Origin: Streptomyces sp. NBC_00554
GTDB taxonomy: Bacteria; Actinomycetota; Actinomycetes; Streptomycetales; Streptomycetaceae
Direction: 5' to 3'
Length of the DNA: 64,000 bases
Assembly: GCF_041431135.1 (NCBI RefSeq)
Contig: NZ_CP107799.1
Coordinates: forward strand, 7,440,001 to 7,504,000
Part shown: in pieces, positions 50,693 through 60,886 of the stretch
Numbering within the stretch: position 1 is the stretch's first letter
Layout of the letters: every line of letters begins with the position of its first letter
Made by a program: the position numbers and the translations under genes
Notes under the pieces: model-generated
Told to the model about the DNA's origin: nothing
What the model saw: only the letters and a program-made list of their open reading frames with translations
Databases searched by the model: none

Positions 50693-52650
50693 CGGAAGTG
50701 TCCGACAGGGAACCGCCGCGCCGCCGAGTGCCCGGCCCCGCCAGGCCCGTACGACCCTCAGGCCAGCGGCGTCCGGACCCCGGCGCCCGCCCCGCGCGCC
50801 GCCCGGGCGCGCCGAGGCCCGCCGGCCCCCGCGTCATCCGGCTCGGCAGCCCGCGCCCCCGGCTCCGTATGGTCAGTCTCGCGCTGACCCTGGTGATGAT
50901 CGCCTTCGTCGTGCGGCTGCTCCAGGTGCAGGCCGTGGACGCGAGCACGTATGTCGCCAAGGCCGAGCAGAACCGGTACGTCGGGCGCACGCTGGCCGCC
51001 GAACGCGGCGGGATCACGGACCGCAACGGCGTCGAGCTGGCGACCAGCGTGGACGCGTACGACATCACGGCCGACCCCACGATGTTCACGCAGAAGGCCA
51101 CGAAGACGGCGGACGCGCCCGAGCAGGCCGCGGCGCTGCTCGCCCCGATCCTCGGCCAGGACGCGGAGAAGGTCACCAAGAAGCTGAAGACGAAGAACAC
51201 GCGCTACACCCTGCTCGCGAACCGTCAGACCCCTCAGGTCTGGAAGCAGATCAAGGACATCAGGAGCACGCTCGCGGCCAAGGCCGAGACCGACCCGAGC
51301 ACCGTCAACGTCCTCGCGGGCATCGTCGCGGTCCCCGCCAGCAAGCGCGTGTACCCGAACGGAGATCTCGCCGCCGGGATACTGGGCTGGGTCAACGCCG
51401 ACGGCAAGGGCGGCGGCGGGCTCGAACAGGAGCTGAACAAGGAACTGGCCGGCAAGGACGGCGAGATCCGGTACGCGCAGTCCGGCGGCCTCCAGGTGCC
51501 CACCGCCGGTTCCACCGAGACCCCCGCCGTGGCCGGCTCCGACATCGAGCTGACCATCGACCGTGACATCCAGTGGGCCGCGCAGAACGCCATCACCGAG
51601 CAGGTGAAGGAGTCGAAGGCGGACAGCGGGTACGTGATAGTGCAGGACACGCAGACCGGCGAGATCCTCGCGATGGCCAACTCGCCCGGCTTCGACCCGA
51701 ACGACCTCTCCCAGGCCGACCCGGCGGCGCTCGGCAACGCGGCCGTCCAGGACGCGTACGAGCCCGGCTCCACCGCCAAGGTCATGTCGATGGCCGCCGT
51801 GCTGGAGGAGAACGTCGCCACGCCCGCGACGCATGTGGTCGTGCCCAACCGGCTGCAGCGCGGCGACCGGCTCTTCCAGGACGACATCGACCACCCGACC
51901 TGGAACCTGACGCTCAACGGCGTGCTCGCCAAGTCCAGCAACATCGGCACCATCCTGGCGGTCGGCCAGCTCGGCAAGACGCAGACGGAGGCCAACAAGG
52001 TCCTCTACTCGTACCTGCGCAAGTTCGGCATCGGCGGCAACACCGGGCTGGACTTCCCCGGCGAGACGAAGGGCATCCTCGCGGCCCCCGAGGACTGGTC
52101 GACCTCGCAGCAGTACACGATTCCTTTCGGCCAGGGAGTGTCGCTCAGCGCGCTGCAGGCGGCCTCCGTCTACTCGACGATCGCCAACGGCGGCGTACGG
52201 ATCGAGCCGACTCTGGTGCGCGGTACGGAAGGTGCCGACGGCCGCTTCACGCCCGCCTCCGAGCCCAAGAAGACAAGGGTCGTCAGCGAGAAGACGGCGA
52301 AGACCCTCGCCCAGATGCTGGAGTCCGTCGTGGACGACGAGCAGGGCACCGGCACCAAGGCGCGCATTCCCGGCTACCGGGTCGCGGGCAAGACGGGTAC
52401 GGCCAACCGCGTGGATCCGGCCACCGGCAAGTACAACGGCTACACCTCGTCGTTCGCCGGATTCGCACCCGCCGACAACCCGCGGATCACCGTGTACTGC
52501 GCGATCCAGAACGCCACTAAGGGCAGCTACTTCGGAGGCCAGATCTGTGGACCCATCTACAAGGAGGTCATGGAGTTCGCCCTGAAGACACTTCAGGTAC
52601 CGCCCACCGGGGCCAAGGCCGCGAATCTCCCCGTGACCTTCACGCCCTGA
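50689..52650 (+). CDS. ftsI: Penicillin-binding protein FtsI (PBP3)
   Basis: 653 residues, class B PBP. A Pro/Arg-rich cytoplasmic tail of about 55 residues is followed by one membrane helix (MVSLALTLVMIAFVVRLLQV), the pedestal domain from RTLAAERGGITDRNG, and the transpeptidase domain with S361TAK, S416SN and K568TGT. The enzyme cross-links septal peptidoglycan with FtsW. GTG start overlaps the ftsL stop. All three active-site motifs are intact. Confidence 0.96.
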   Translation: MTEVSDREPPRRRVPGPARPVRPSGQRRPDPGARPARRPGAPRPAGPRVIRLGSPRPRLRMVSLALTLVMIAFVVRLLQVQAVDASTYVAKAEQNRYVGRTLAAERGGITDRNGVELATSVDAYDITADPTMFTQKATKTADAPEQAAALLAPILGQDAEKVTKKLKTKNTRYTLLANRQTPQVWKQIKDIRSTLAAKAETDPSTVNVLAGIVAVPASKRVYPNGDLAAGILGWVNADGKGGGGLEQELNKELAGKDGEIRYAQSGGLQVPTAGSTETPAVAGSDIELTIDRDIQWAAQNAITEQVKESKADSGYVIVQDTQTGEILAMANSPGFDPNDLSQADPAALGNAAVQDAYEPGSTAKVMSMAAVLEENVATPATHVVVPNRLQRGDRLFQDDIDHPTWNLTLNGVLAKSSNIGTILAVGQLGKTQTEANKVLYSYLRKFGIGGNTGLDFPGETKGILAAPEDWSTSQQYTIPFGQGVSLSALQAASVYSTIANGGVRIEPTLVRGTEGADGRFTPASEPKKTRVVSEKTAKTLAQMLESVVDDEQGTGTKARIPGYRVAGKTGTANRVDPATGKYNGYTSSFAGFAPADNPRITVYCAIQNATKGSYFGGQICGPIYKEVMEFALKTLQVPPTGAKAANLPVTFTP

Positions 52651-52679
52651 TCAGCACGGAAACCAGCCAGGAACACCTC

Positions 52680-54362
52680 GTGACAACGATCACCCCCGAT
52701 CCCGGGAACCACGCCGTGCCGCACACCCCGCCGCACGGCCCGTCCACGCCCTCACTTCGCTCCGGCGGGGGTGCGCCCGGTACGCTCACCGCCGTGCCAG
52801 ACGCTGATCAGTCCCAAACCACCCAGAAGGGCGTTCCTGTGACATATCCGGGGCCGCCGCGACCGGTTCAGAACGCCGCCACACCCCTGGCGGAACTCGC
52901 CGATCAGCTGGGTGCCCAGAAGCCACAGGGCACCGCTGTGGAGGTCACGGGTATCACCCATGACTCCCGCGCCGTGCGCCCCGGCGACCTGTACGCCGCG
53001 CTGCCCGGCGCCCGCCTGCACGGCGCCGACTTCGTGACGCAGGCGGCCGGACTCGGTGCCGTCGCCGTGCTGACCGACCCGACGGGCGCCGAACGCGCCG
53101 CGGCCACCGGGCTGCCGGTCCTCGTCGTGGACGACCCGCGCGGGCAGATGGGAGAGCTGGCGGCCACGATCTACGGTCACCCGGGGCGCGACCTGCTTCA
53201 GTTCGGCATCACCGGCACTTCCGGCAAGACCACCACGGCGTACCTCGTCGAGGGCGGCCTGAAGACGGTCCGGAGCACCGGCCTGATCGGCACCGTCGAG
53301 ACGCGCATCGGCGACGAGAGCATCAAGTCGGAGCGCACGACGCCGGAAGCCACCGACCTCCAGGCGCTGTTCGCGGTCATGCGCGAACGCGGGGTCGAGG
53401 CGGTCGCCATGGAGGTTTCCAGCCATGCGCTGGTCCTCGGCCGGGTCGACGCCTGCATCTTCGACATCGCCGTCTTCAACAACCTCAGCCCGGAGCACAT
53501 GGAGTTCCACTCCGGCATGGAGGACTACTTCCAGGCCAAGGCACAGCTGTTCACGCCGGAACGCAGCAAACTGGGCGTGGTCAACCTCGACGACGAGTAC
53601 GGGCGCCGGCTGGCCAAGGAGGCCACCGTCCCCGTCGTCACCTTCTCCGCCGAGGGGCACCCCGACGCCGACTGGCGGGCCGAGAACGTCGAAGTCGGCC
53701 CCATGGACTCGACGTTCACCGCTGTCGGCCCCAAGGGCGAGCGGGTCACCGCCAGGTCGCCGCTCGCGGGCCCCTTCAACGTGGCGAACACGCTCGCCGC
53801 GCTCGTCTCCCTCGCCGTGGCCGGAATCGACCCGCAGACCGCCGCCGACGGCATCGCCGCCGTACAGGGTGTACCGGGCCGGCTGGAGCGGGTGGACGCG
53901 GGCCAGCCTTATCTGGCCGTCGTCGACTACGCGCACAAGACGGACGCCGTCGAATCGGTCCTGCGCGCGCTGCGCAAGGTGACGACAGGTCAGCTGCACG
54001 TGGTGCTCGGCTGCGGCGGTGACCGCGACAGGACGAAGCGGATGCCGATGGGTGCCGCCGTCGCACGGCTCGCCGACACCGCCGTACTGACCTCCGACAA
54101 CCCCCGTTCCGAGGACCCCCTCGCGATCCTCGCCACGATGCTCGCGGGAGCCGCCGAGGTGCCGCAGCACGAGCGCGGCGAGGTCCAGGTCTTCGAGGAC
54201 CGGGCCGCAGCCATCGCCGCCGCCGTCGCCCGCGCGCGGCCCGGCGACACCGTACTGATCGCGGGCAAGGGCCACGAGCAGGGCCAGGACATCGCCGGGG
54301 TGGTGCGTCCCTTCGACGACCGCCAGGTGCTTCGCGAAGCTATCCAGAAGACCCAGGGATGA
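52680..54362 (+). CDS. murE: UDP-MurNAc-tripeptide synthetase MurE
   Basis: 560 residues, with an N-terminal extension of about 65 residues relative to most MurE. The ATP loop ITGTSGKTTT is at 177-186, followed by EVSSHAL, NLSPEHMEFH and SDNPRSEDP; the DNPR motif indicates selection of diaminopimelate. In Streptomyces the third residue is LL-diaminopimelate. GTG 52680 has CCAGGAA upstream; GTG 52794 or 52839 would remove the extension. It is 29 bases beyond ftsI. Confidence 0.94.
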   Translation: MTTITPDPGNHAVPHTPPHGPSTPSLRSGGGAPGTLTAVPDADQSQTTQKGVPVTYPGPPRPVQNAATPLAELADQLGAQKPQGTAVEVTGITHDSRAVRPGDLYAALPGARLHGADFVTQAAGLGAVAVLTDPTGAERAAATGLPVLVVDDPRGQMGELAATIYGHPGRDLLQFGITGTSGKTTTAYLVEGGLKTVRSTGLIGTVETRIGDESIKSERTTPEATDLQALFAVMRERGVEAVAMEVSSHALVLGRVDACIFDIAVFNNLSPEHMEFHSGMEDYFQAKAQLFTPERSKLGVVNLDDEYGRRLAKEATVPVVTFSAEGHPDADWRAENVEVGPMDSTFTAVGPKGERVTARSPLAGPFNVANTLAALVSLAVAGIDPQTAADGIAAVQGVPGRLERVDAGQPYLAVVDYAHKTDAVESVLRALRKVTTGQLHVVLGCGGDRDRTKRMPMGAAVARLADTAVLTSDNPRSEDPLAILATMLAGAAEVPQHERGEVQVFEDRAAAIAAAVARARPGDTVLIAGKGHEQGQDIAGVVRPFDDRQVLREAIQKTQG

Positions 54363-54366
54363 ACTT

Positions 54367-55773
54367 GTGATCGCCCTCTCTCTCGCCGAGATCGCAGCAG
54401 TCGTCGGCGGGCAGACGTACGACATACCGGATCCGGCGGTACAGGTGACCGGACCCGTCGTCAGGGACTCCCGTGAGGTGGAGTCCGGCAGCCTCTTCGT
54501 CGCCTTCGTGGGCGAACGCGTGGACGGGCACGACTTCGCCCAGGCGGTCGTCGACGCGGGCGCGGTCGCCGTGCTGGCCTCCCGGCCCGTCGGCGTCCCC
54601 GCGATCGTCGTGGCGGACGTACAGACGGCCCTTGGCGCCCTCGCGCGCCATGTCGTCGAACGGCTCGGCGCGACCCTCGTGGCGCTCACCGGCTCCGCCG
54701 GCAAGACCAGCACCAAGGACCTCATCGCGCAGGTCCTGCGCAGCAAGGCGCCGACGGTCTTCACGCCGGGCTCGCTCAACAACGAGATCGGGCTGCCGCT
54801 CACCGCGCTCAGCGCCACCGAGGAGACCAGGTTCCTGGTGCTGGAGATGGGCGCCCGGGGCATCGGCCACATCCGGTACCTGACGGAGCTCACCCCGCCG
54901 CGGATCGGCCTCGTCCTCAACGTCGGCACCGCCCACATCGGGGAGTTCGGCGGCCGCGAGCAGATCGCGCAGGCGAAGGGCGAGTTGGTCGAGGGCCTTC
55001 CCGAGGACGGCGCAGCGATCCTCAACGCCGACGATCCCCTCGTACGCGCCATGTCTTCCCGTACGAAGGCGCGCGTGATCCTCTTCGGAGAGTCCGACGA
55101 AGCGGACGTACGCGCCGAGAACGTCCGTCTCACGGAGAGTGGACAGCCTTCCTTCAGCCTTCGCACACCCTCCGGGTGCAGTGACGTGACCATGCGCCTG
55201 TACGGTGAGCACCACGTGTCGAACGCGCTCGCCGCGGCCGCCGTCGCCCATGAGCTGGGCATGTCCGCAGACGAGATCGCCGGTGCGCTCTCCGAGGCGG
55301 GCACCCTCTCCCGCTGGCGGATGGAGGTCACCGAGCGCCCGGACGGCGTGACGGTCGTCAACGACGCCTACAACGCGAACCCCGAGTCCATGCGAGCCGC
55401 TCTGCGCGCGCTCGCGGCCATGGGCAGAGGGCGTCGTACGTGGGCGGTGCTCGGTCAGATGGCCGAGCTCGGGGACGAGGCGCTCGCCGAGCACGACGCG
55501 GTCGGGCGGCTCGCCGTCCGGCTCAACGTCAGCAAGCTCGTCGCGGTCGGGGGCAGGGAAGCGTCCTGGCTCCAACTGGGCGCATATAACGAGGGTTCGT
55601 GGGGTGAGGAGTCGGTGCACGTGTCCGACGCACAGGCGGCTGTCGACCTGTTGCGCAGTGAACTGCGCCCAGGGGACGTCGTGCTCGTGAAGGCGTCCCG
55701 GTCGGTCGGGCTCGAACGGGTGGCGCTCGCGCTGCTCGACAGCGGCGTTGAGGGTGAGGTTGCCGCCCGATGA
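54367..55773 (+). CDS. murF: UDP-MurNAc-pentapeptide synthetase MurF
   Basis: 468 residues. ATP loop LTGSAGKTSTK at 107-117, NNEIGLPLT, EMGARGIGHI, NVGTAHIGEFG and VVNDAYNANPESM are MurF blocks. It adds D-Ala-D-Ala to the tripeptide precursor. GTG 54367 lies 4 bases after the murE stop, with AGGGATG overlapping it. It overlaps mraY in ATGA. Confidence 0.95.
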   Translation: MIALSLAEIAAVVGGQTYDIPDPAVQVTGPVVRDSREVESGSLFVAFVGERVDGHDFAQAVVDAGAVAVLASRPVGVPAIVVADVQTALGALARHVVERLGATLVALTGSAGKTSTKDLIAQVLRSKAPTVFTPGSLNNEIGLPLTALSATEETRFLVLEMGARGIGHIRYLTELTPPRIGLVLNVGTAHIGEFGGREQIAQAKGELVEGLPEDGAAILNADDPLVRAMSSRTKARVILFGESDEADVRAENVRLTESGQPSFSLRTPSGCSDVTMRLYGEHHVSNALAAAAVAHELGMSADEIAGALSEAGTLSRWRMEVTERPDGVTVVNDAYNANPESMRAALRALAAMGRGRRTWAVLGQMAELGDEALAEHDAVGRLAVRLNVSKLVAVGGREASWLQLGAYNEGSWGEESVHVSDAQAAVDLLRSELRPGDVVLVKASRSVGLERVALALLDSGVEGEVAAR

Positions 55774-56843
55774 TGAAGCAGATCCTGTTCGCAGGAGTCA
55801 TTGGCCTGTTCCTGACCCTGATCGGCACCCCGCTGCTGATCAAGCTCCTGGCCCGCAAGGGTTACGGCCAGTACATCAGGGACGACGGCCCGCGCGAGCA
55901 CCACGCAAAGCGCGGTACGCCGACGATGGGTGGTATCGCCTTCATCCTGGCGACGATCATCGCGTACTTCATGTCCAAGGTGATCACGGGCTACGCGCCG
56001 ACCTTCTCGGGTCTGCTGGTGCTCGGCCTGATGGCGGGCATGGGCCTGGTCGGCTTCCTGGACGACTACATCAAGATCGTCAAGCGGCGCTCGCTCGGTC
56101 TGCGGGCCAAGGCGAAGATGGCCGGACAGCTGACCGTCGGTATCGCCTTCGCGGTACTGGCCCTGCAGTTCGCCGACAACCGCGGCAACACTCCGGCCTC
56201 CACGAAGCTCTCCTTCGTCCAGGACTTCGGCTGGTCCATCGGCCCGGTGCTGTTCGTGGTCTGGGCGCTGTTCATGATCCTGGCCATGTCGAACGGCGTG
56301 AACCTGACGGACGGTCTGGACGGCCTCGCCACCGGCGCCGCGACGATGGTGTTCGGCGCCTACACCTTCATCGGTGTCTGGCAGTTCCAGGAGTCCTGCG
56401 CCAACGCGCAGACCCTCACCAACCCGGCCGCCTGTTACGAGGTACGAGATCCACTGGACCTCGCGGTCGTCGCCTCGGCCCTGATGGGCGCCTGCTTCGG
56501 CTTCCTGTGGTGGAACACCTCGCCGGCCAAGATCTTCATGGGTGACACCGGTTCGCTGGCCCTCGGCGGCGCGCTCGCCGGTCTCGCGATCTGCTCCCGC
56601 ACGGAGATCCTGGTCGCCCTGCTCGGCGGCCTCTTCGTCCTCATCACCATGTCGGTGGTCATCCAGGTCGGCTCCTTCAAGATGACCGGGAAGCGCGTCT
56701 TCCGAATGGCGCCACTCCAACACCACTTCGAACTAAAGGGGTGGTCCGAAGTCCTTGTCGTGGTCCGCTTCTGGATCATCCAGGGCATGTGCGTGATCGT
56801 GGGTCTCGGCCTCTTCTACGCAGGATGGGCAGCCAAGAAGTGA
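55770..56843 (+). CDS. mraY: Phospho-MurNAc-pentapeptide transferase MraY
   Basis: 357 residues with about ten membrane helices. Catalytic and metal residues are in LDDYIKI (98-104), NGVNLTDGLDGLA and PLQHHFELKGW. It transfers phospho-MurNAc-pentapeptide to undecaprenyl phosphate, producing lipid I. ATG within murF's TGA gives translational coupling. No truncation. Confidence 0.96.
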   Translation: MMKQILFAGVIGLFLTLIGTPLLIKLLARKGYGQYIRDDGPREHHAKRGTPTMGGIAFILATIIAYFMSKVITGYAPTFSGLLVLGLMAGMGLVGFLDDYIKIVKRRSLGLRAKAKMAGQLTVGIAFAVLALQFADNRGNTPASTKLSFVQDFGWSIGPVLFVVWALFMILAMSNGVNLTDGLDGLATGAATMVFGAYTFIGVWQFQESCANAQTLTNPAACYEVRDPLDLAVVASALMGACFGFLWWNTSPAKIFMGDTGSLALGGALAGLAICSRTEILVALLGGLFVLITMSVVIQVGSFKMTGKRVFRMAPLQHHFELKGWSEVLVVVRFWIIQGMCVIVGLGLFYAGWAAKK

Positions 56844-58252
56844 CCAACTGGCAGGGCAAGTACGTCACCGTCGCCGGCCTTGGCGTCTCCGGTATCCCGG
56901 CGGCCCGTGTGCTGCACGGCCTCGGCGCGGTCGTCACGGTCGTCAACGACGGCGACGACGAGCGCTCCCGGGCGCAGGCCGCGGACCTGGAGGCGCTCGG
57001 CATCACCGTGCGCCTCGGTGACGGCGCCACCCTGCCGGAGGGCACCGAGCTCATCGTCACCACGCCCGGCTGGAAGCCGGACAAGCCGCTGTTCGCCGCG
57101 GCCGCCGAGGCCGGCGTCCCGGTCTGGGGCGACGTGGAGCTGGCCTGGCGGCTCAGGGGCCCGGATGCGGCTCCCTGGCTCGCCGTCACCGGCACCAACG
57201 GCAAGACCACCACAGTCCAGATGCTCGCCTCGATCCTGAAGGCGGCAGGGCTGCGTACGGCGGCCGTCGGCAACATCGGGGTCTCGCTCCTGGACGCGGT
57301 CCTCGGCGAGGAGACGTACGACGTCCTCGCCGTGGAGCTGTCGAGCTACCAGCTGCACTGGGCGCCCTCACTGCGCGCCCACTCCGCCGCCGTACTGAAC
57401 CTCGCGCCCGACCACCTCGACTGGCACGGCTCCATGGAGGCGTACGTCGCCGACAAGGGCCGTATCTACGAAGGAAATCGGGTCGCCTGCGTCTACAACG
57501 CGGCCGACAAGGCTACCGAGGACCTGGTGCGTGAGGCGGACGTCGAGGAGGGCTGCCGGGCGATCGGCTTCACCCTCGCCGCGCCGGGGCCCTCCCAACT
57601 CGGTGTCGTGGACGGCATCCTGGTCGACCGTGCCTTTGTCGACAACCGGCAGAAGAACGCCCAAGAGCTGGCGGAGGTGTCGGACGTCAATCCGCCCGCC
57701 CCGCACAACATCGCCAACGCCCTTGCGGCGGCGGCCCTGGCGCGTGCCTTCGGGGTGCCCGCCGCGGCCGTACGGGACGGTCTGCGGGCCTTCCGGCCGG
57801 ACGCCCACCGCATCTCGCACGTCGCCGATGTGGACGGGGTCGCGTACATCGACGACTCCAAGGCCACCAACACCCATGCGGCGGAAGCCTCTTTGGCCGC
57901 GTACGAGTCGATCGTGTGGATCGCGGGCGGGCTCGCCAAGGGCGCGACCTTCGACGAGCTGGTCGCCAAGTCGGCAAAGCGGCTTCGGGGTGCCGTGCTG
58001 ATCGGTGCCGACCGGGCTCTCATCCGGGAAGCGCTCGCGCGACACGCGCCGGAAGTACCGGTCGTCGACCTCGACCGGACCGACACTGGGGCGATGCTCG
58101 CGGCGGTTCAGGAGGCGCGGGGGCTCGCTCACGCGGGCGACACGGTGCTGCTGGCGCCGGCTTGCGCCTCCATGGATATGTTCGCCAACTACAACAAGCG
58201 CGGTGACGCTTTCGCGGAAGCGGTTCGCGAACTCGGCGCCGCGAGCGCCTGA
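56840..58252 (+). CDS. murD: UDP-MurNAc-L-alanine--D-glutamate ligase MurD
   Basis: 470 residues. YVTVAGLGVSGIPAAR forms the N-terminal nucleotide-like fold, VTGTNGKTTT the ATP loop at 116-125, NLAPDHLDWHGS and YIDDSKATNTHA the substrate sites. It adds D-glutamate to UDP-MurNAc-L-Ala. The GTG at 56840 overlaps the mraY stop in GTGA; an ATG five codons earlier (56825) inside mraY is an alternative. It is followed by a 146-base gap with no obvious terminator. Confidence 0.95.
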   Translation: MTNWQGKYVTVAGLGVSGIPAARVLHGLGAVVTVVNDGDDERSRAQAADLEALGITVRLGDGATLPEGTELIVTTPGWKPDKPLFAAAAEAGVPVWGDVELAWRLRGPDAAPWLAVTGTNGKTTTVQMLASILKAAGLRTAAVGNIGVSLLDAVLGEETYDVLAVELSSYQLHWAPSLRAHSAAVLNLAPDHLDWHGSMEAYVADKGRIYEGNRVACVYNAADKATEDLVREADVEEGCRAIGFTLAAPGPSQLGVVDGILVDRAFVDNRQKNAQELAEVSDVNPPAPHNIANALAAAALARAFGVPAAAVRDGLRAFRPDAHRISHVADVDGVAYIDDSKATNTHAAEASLAAYESIVWIAGGLAKGATFDELVAKSAKRLRGAVLIGADRALIREALARHAPEVPVVDLDRTDTGAMLAAVQEARGLAHAGDTVLLAPACASMDMFANYNKRGDAFAEAVRELGAASA

Positions 58253-58398
58253 CGGCGGGTCTGAGCCGCTGTCCCGGGCGCCCGGGATCCTTGGGAGCGA
58301 CGCGTGACGCCATCGTGGTCGGTGCTTCGCCGGCGGCTTTCCGCCGGTGGCACGGCGCTGTGCCAGCCTGTCCCGCCCCGCGGCGACAGGAGCCGCTG

Positions 58399-59763
58399 AT
58401 GCCCGGCAGTCGTACCGGCCGCCCCCCTGTCCAGCGGGCCTCGAAGCGGCCCGCCGCCGCCCGGCCCCCGCGCGACAACCCCCTACGCACCCTCTACGTA
58501 CGCGCCCGCAAAGCCTGGGACCGGCCGCTGACCGCGTACTACCTGATCCTCGGCGGCAGTCTGCTGATCACCGTGCTCGGCCTTGTGATGGTCTACTCGG
58601 CTTCGCAGATCACGGCGTTGCAGCTGTCGCTGCCGGGGTCCTACTTCTTCCGGAAGCAGTTCCTGGCGGCCTGTATCGGCGGCGTGCTGCTCTTCGTGGC
58701 CTCGCGGATGCCGGTGCGGCTGCACCGGGCGCTGGCGTATCCGATGCTGGCGGGCTCCGTCTTCCTGATGATCCTGGTGCAGGTGCCGGGGATAGGAGTG
58801 GCGGTCAACGGCAACCAGAACTGGATCTCCGTCGGCGGCCCCTTCCAGCTGCAGCCCAGTGAGTTCGGCAAGCTCGCGCTCGTGCTGTGGGGCGCCGATC
58901 TGCTCGCCCGCAAGCAGGACAAGCGGCTGCTGACGCAGTGGAAGCACATGCTGGTGCCGCTGGTTCCGGTGGCCTTCATGCTGCTCGGGCTGATCATGCT
59001 CGGCGGTGACATGGGTACGGCGATCATCCTCACGGCGATCCTCTTCGGGCTGCTGTGGCTGTCCGGAGCGCCCACCCGGCTGTTCGGGGGTGTGCTGTCC
59101 ATCGCTGTGACGCTCGGTTTCATCCTCATCAAGACCAGCCCGAACCGGATGGGCCGCCTCGCCTGCATCGGTGCCACCGACCCCGGCCCCAACGACCAGT
59201 GCTGGCAGGCCGTGCACGGTATCTACGCCCTCGCCTCCGGCGGACTCTTCGGTTCCGGTCTCGGTGCCAGTGTGGAAAAATGGGGCCAACTGCCCGAAGC
59301 GCACACGGACTTCATCTTCGCCGTCACCGGGGAGGAACTGGGCCTGGCGGGGACGCTGTCGGTGCTCGCCCTCTTCGCGGCTCTAGGCTATGCGGGTATC
59401 CGCGTGGCCGGACGCACGGAGGACCCCTTCGTGAGGTATGCCGCGGGAGGCGTGACCACCTGGATCACGGCCCAGGCCGTGATCAACGTCGGTGCGGTGC
59501 TCGGTCTGCTGCCGATCGCCGGTGTCCCGCTCCCGCTGTTCTCCTACGGGGGTTCCGCCCTGCTGCCGACCATGTTCGCGATCGGGCTGCTGATCGCCTT
59601 CGCGCGCGACGACCCCGCCGCGCGGGCGGCGCTCGCGATGCGGCAGCCTCGCTTTGGCAGAAAGCGGGCTGCGGTGAGAGGCTCCGCGGGGGCCGCGGGG
59701 CCTCGGAGATGGAACACAATGCGACGGCGTGCCTCGGCGGCGCGTTCGTCCGGAGAGCGGTGA
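58399..59763 (+). CDS. ftsW: Septal peptidoglycan polymerase FtsW
   Basis: 454 residues, SEDS family with about ten membrane helices. Family marks are YSASQITA near helix 1, GNQNWISVGGPFQLQPSEFGKLAL (the conserved loop with catalytic-region Asp nearby), EELGLAG and PIAGVPLPLFSYGGSAL. The C-terminal 55 residues are basic and disordered. It polymerises lipid II at the septum with FtsI. The ATG at 58399 follows AGGAG by 6-7 bases; 36 upstream in-frame codons are excluded. Confidence 0.95.
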   Translation: MPGSRTGRPPVQRASKRPAAARPPRDNPLRTLYVRARKAWDRPLTAYYLILGGSLLITVLGLVMVYSASQITALQLSLPGSYFFRKQFLAACIGGVLLFVASRMPVRLHRALAYPMLAGSVFLMILVQVPGIGVAVNGNQNWISVGGPFQLQPSEFGKLALVLWGADLLARKQDKRLLTQWKHMLVPLVPVAFMLLGLIMLGGDMGTAIILTAILFGLLWLSGAPTRLFGGVLSIAVTLGFILIKTSPNRMGRLACIGATDPGPNDQCWQAVHGIYALASGGLFGSGLGASVEKWGQLPEAHTDFIFAVTGEELGLAGTLSVLALFAALGYAGIRVAGRTEDPFVRYAAGGVTTWITAQAVINVGAVLGLLPIAGVPLPLFSYGGSALLPTMFAIGLLIAFARDDPAARAALAMRQPRFGRKRAAVRGSAGAAGPRRWNTMRRRASAARSSGER

Positions 59764-59769
59764 ATTTCG

Positions 59770-60861
59770 GTGCATGTCGTACTCGCCGGCGGGGGGACCG
59801 CCGGCCACATCGAGCCCGCGCTGGCCCTCGCGGATGCCCTGCGCAGGCAGGACCCGACCGTGGGGATCACGGCTCTGGGCACGGAGCGCGGCCTTGAGAC
59901 CCGACTCGTACCCGAGCGGGGCTACGATCTCGCGCTGATTCCCGCCGTCCCACTGCCGCGCAAGCCCACCCCCGAGCTGATCACCGTCCCCGGGCGGCTG
60001 CGCGGCACCATCAAGGCGGCCGAGCAGATCCTGGAGCGCACCAAGGCGGACGCGGTCGTCGGCTTCGGCGGCTATGTCGCGCTGCCCGGCTACCTCGCGG
60101 CCAAGCGCCTCGGCGTGCCGATCGTCATCCACGAGGCCAACGCCCGGCCCGGCCTGGCCAACAAGATCGGTTCGCGGTACGCGGCCCAGGTCGCCGTCTC
60201 GACGCCCGACAGCAAGCTCCGCGGGGCCCGGTACATCGGCATCCCGCTGCGCCGCTCCATCGCCACCCTCGACCGGGCTGCCGTACGCCCGGAAGCCCGC
60301 GCCGCGTTCGGCCTCGACCCCGCGCTGCCGACCCTGCTCGTCTCGGGCGGCTCCCAGGGCGCCCGTCACCTCAACGAGGTCATCGAGCGGGTCGCCCCGT
60401 ACCTCCAGCAGGCCGGAATCCAGATCCTGCACGCGGTCGGCCCGAAGAACGAACTGCCGCAGGTCCACCAGATGCCGGGAATGCCCCCGTACATCCCGGT
60501 ACCGTATGTGGACCGGATGGATCTCGCGTACGCCGCGGCCGACATGATGCTCTGCCGCGCGGGCGCGATGACCGTCGCCGAACTCTCCGCCGTCGGGCTC
60601 CCCGCCGCCTACGTCCCGCTGCCCATCGGCAACGGCGAACAGCGGTTGAACGCCCAGCCGGTGGTCAAGGCCGGCGGCGGCCTCCTTGTCGACGACGCGG
60701 AACTGACGCCCGAGTGGATCCAGGGCAACGTCCTGCCCGTGCTCGGTGACCCGCACCGGCTGTACGAGATGTCCCGCGCCGCCAGCGAGTTCGGCCGCCG
60801 GGACGCCGACGACCTGCTCGTCGGCATGGTGTACGAGGCGATCGCCTCACGCCACCGCTAG
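59770..60861 (+). CDS. murG: Lipid II synthase MurG
   Basis: 363 residues, GT28. VVLAGGGTAGHIEPALALA at the N-terminus is the lipid-facing glycine loop, GFGGYVALPG and HEANARPGLAN follow, and the donor domain has VSGGSQGARHLN and RAGAMTVAELSAVG. It adds GlcNAc to lipid I. GTG 59770 is 6 bases after the ftsW stop, with GGAGAGCGG inside the ftsW end as the likely ribosome-binding site. Confidence 0.96.
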   Translation: MHVVLAGGGTAGHIEPALALADALRRQDPTVGITALGTERGLETRLVPERGYDLALIPAVPLPRKPTPELITVPGRLRGTIKAAEQILERTKADAVVGFGGYVALPGYLAAKRLGVPIVIHEANARPGLANKIGSRYAAQVAVSTPDSKLRGARYIGIPLRRSIATLDRAAVRPEARAAFGLDPALPTLLVSGGSQGARHLNEVIERVAPYLQQAGIQILHAVGPKNELPQVHQMPGMPPYIPVPYVDRMDLAYAAADMMLCRAGAMTVAELSAVGLPAAYVPLPIGNGEQRLNAQPVVKAGGGLLVDDAELTPEWIQGNVLPVLGDPHRLYEMSRAASEFGRRDADDLLVGMVYEAIASRHR

Positions 60862-60886
60862 CAGCGTATGAGGGAAGGCAGGGAGC

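Noticed and set aside
52752..55361. Very long open frame of 869 codons antisense to murE and murF
   Set aside because: It mirrors the high third-position GC of the sense genes. Its product is low-complexity with no recognisable domain, while murE and murF are complete and well conserved.
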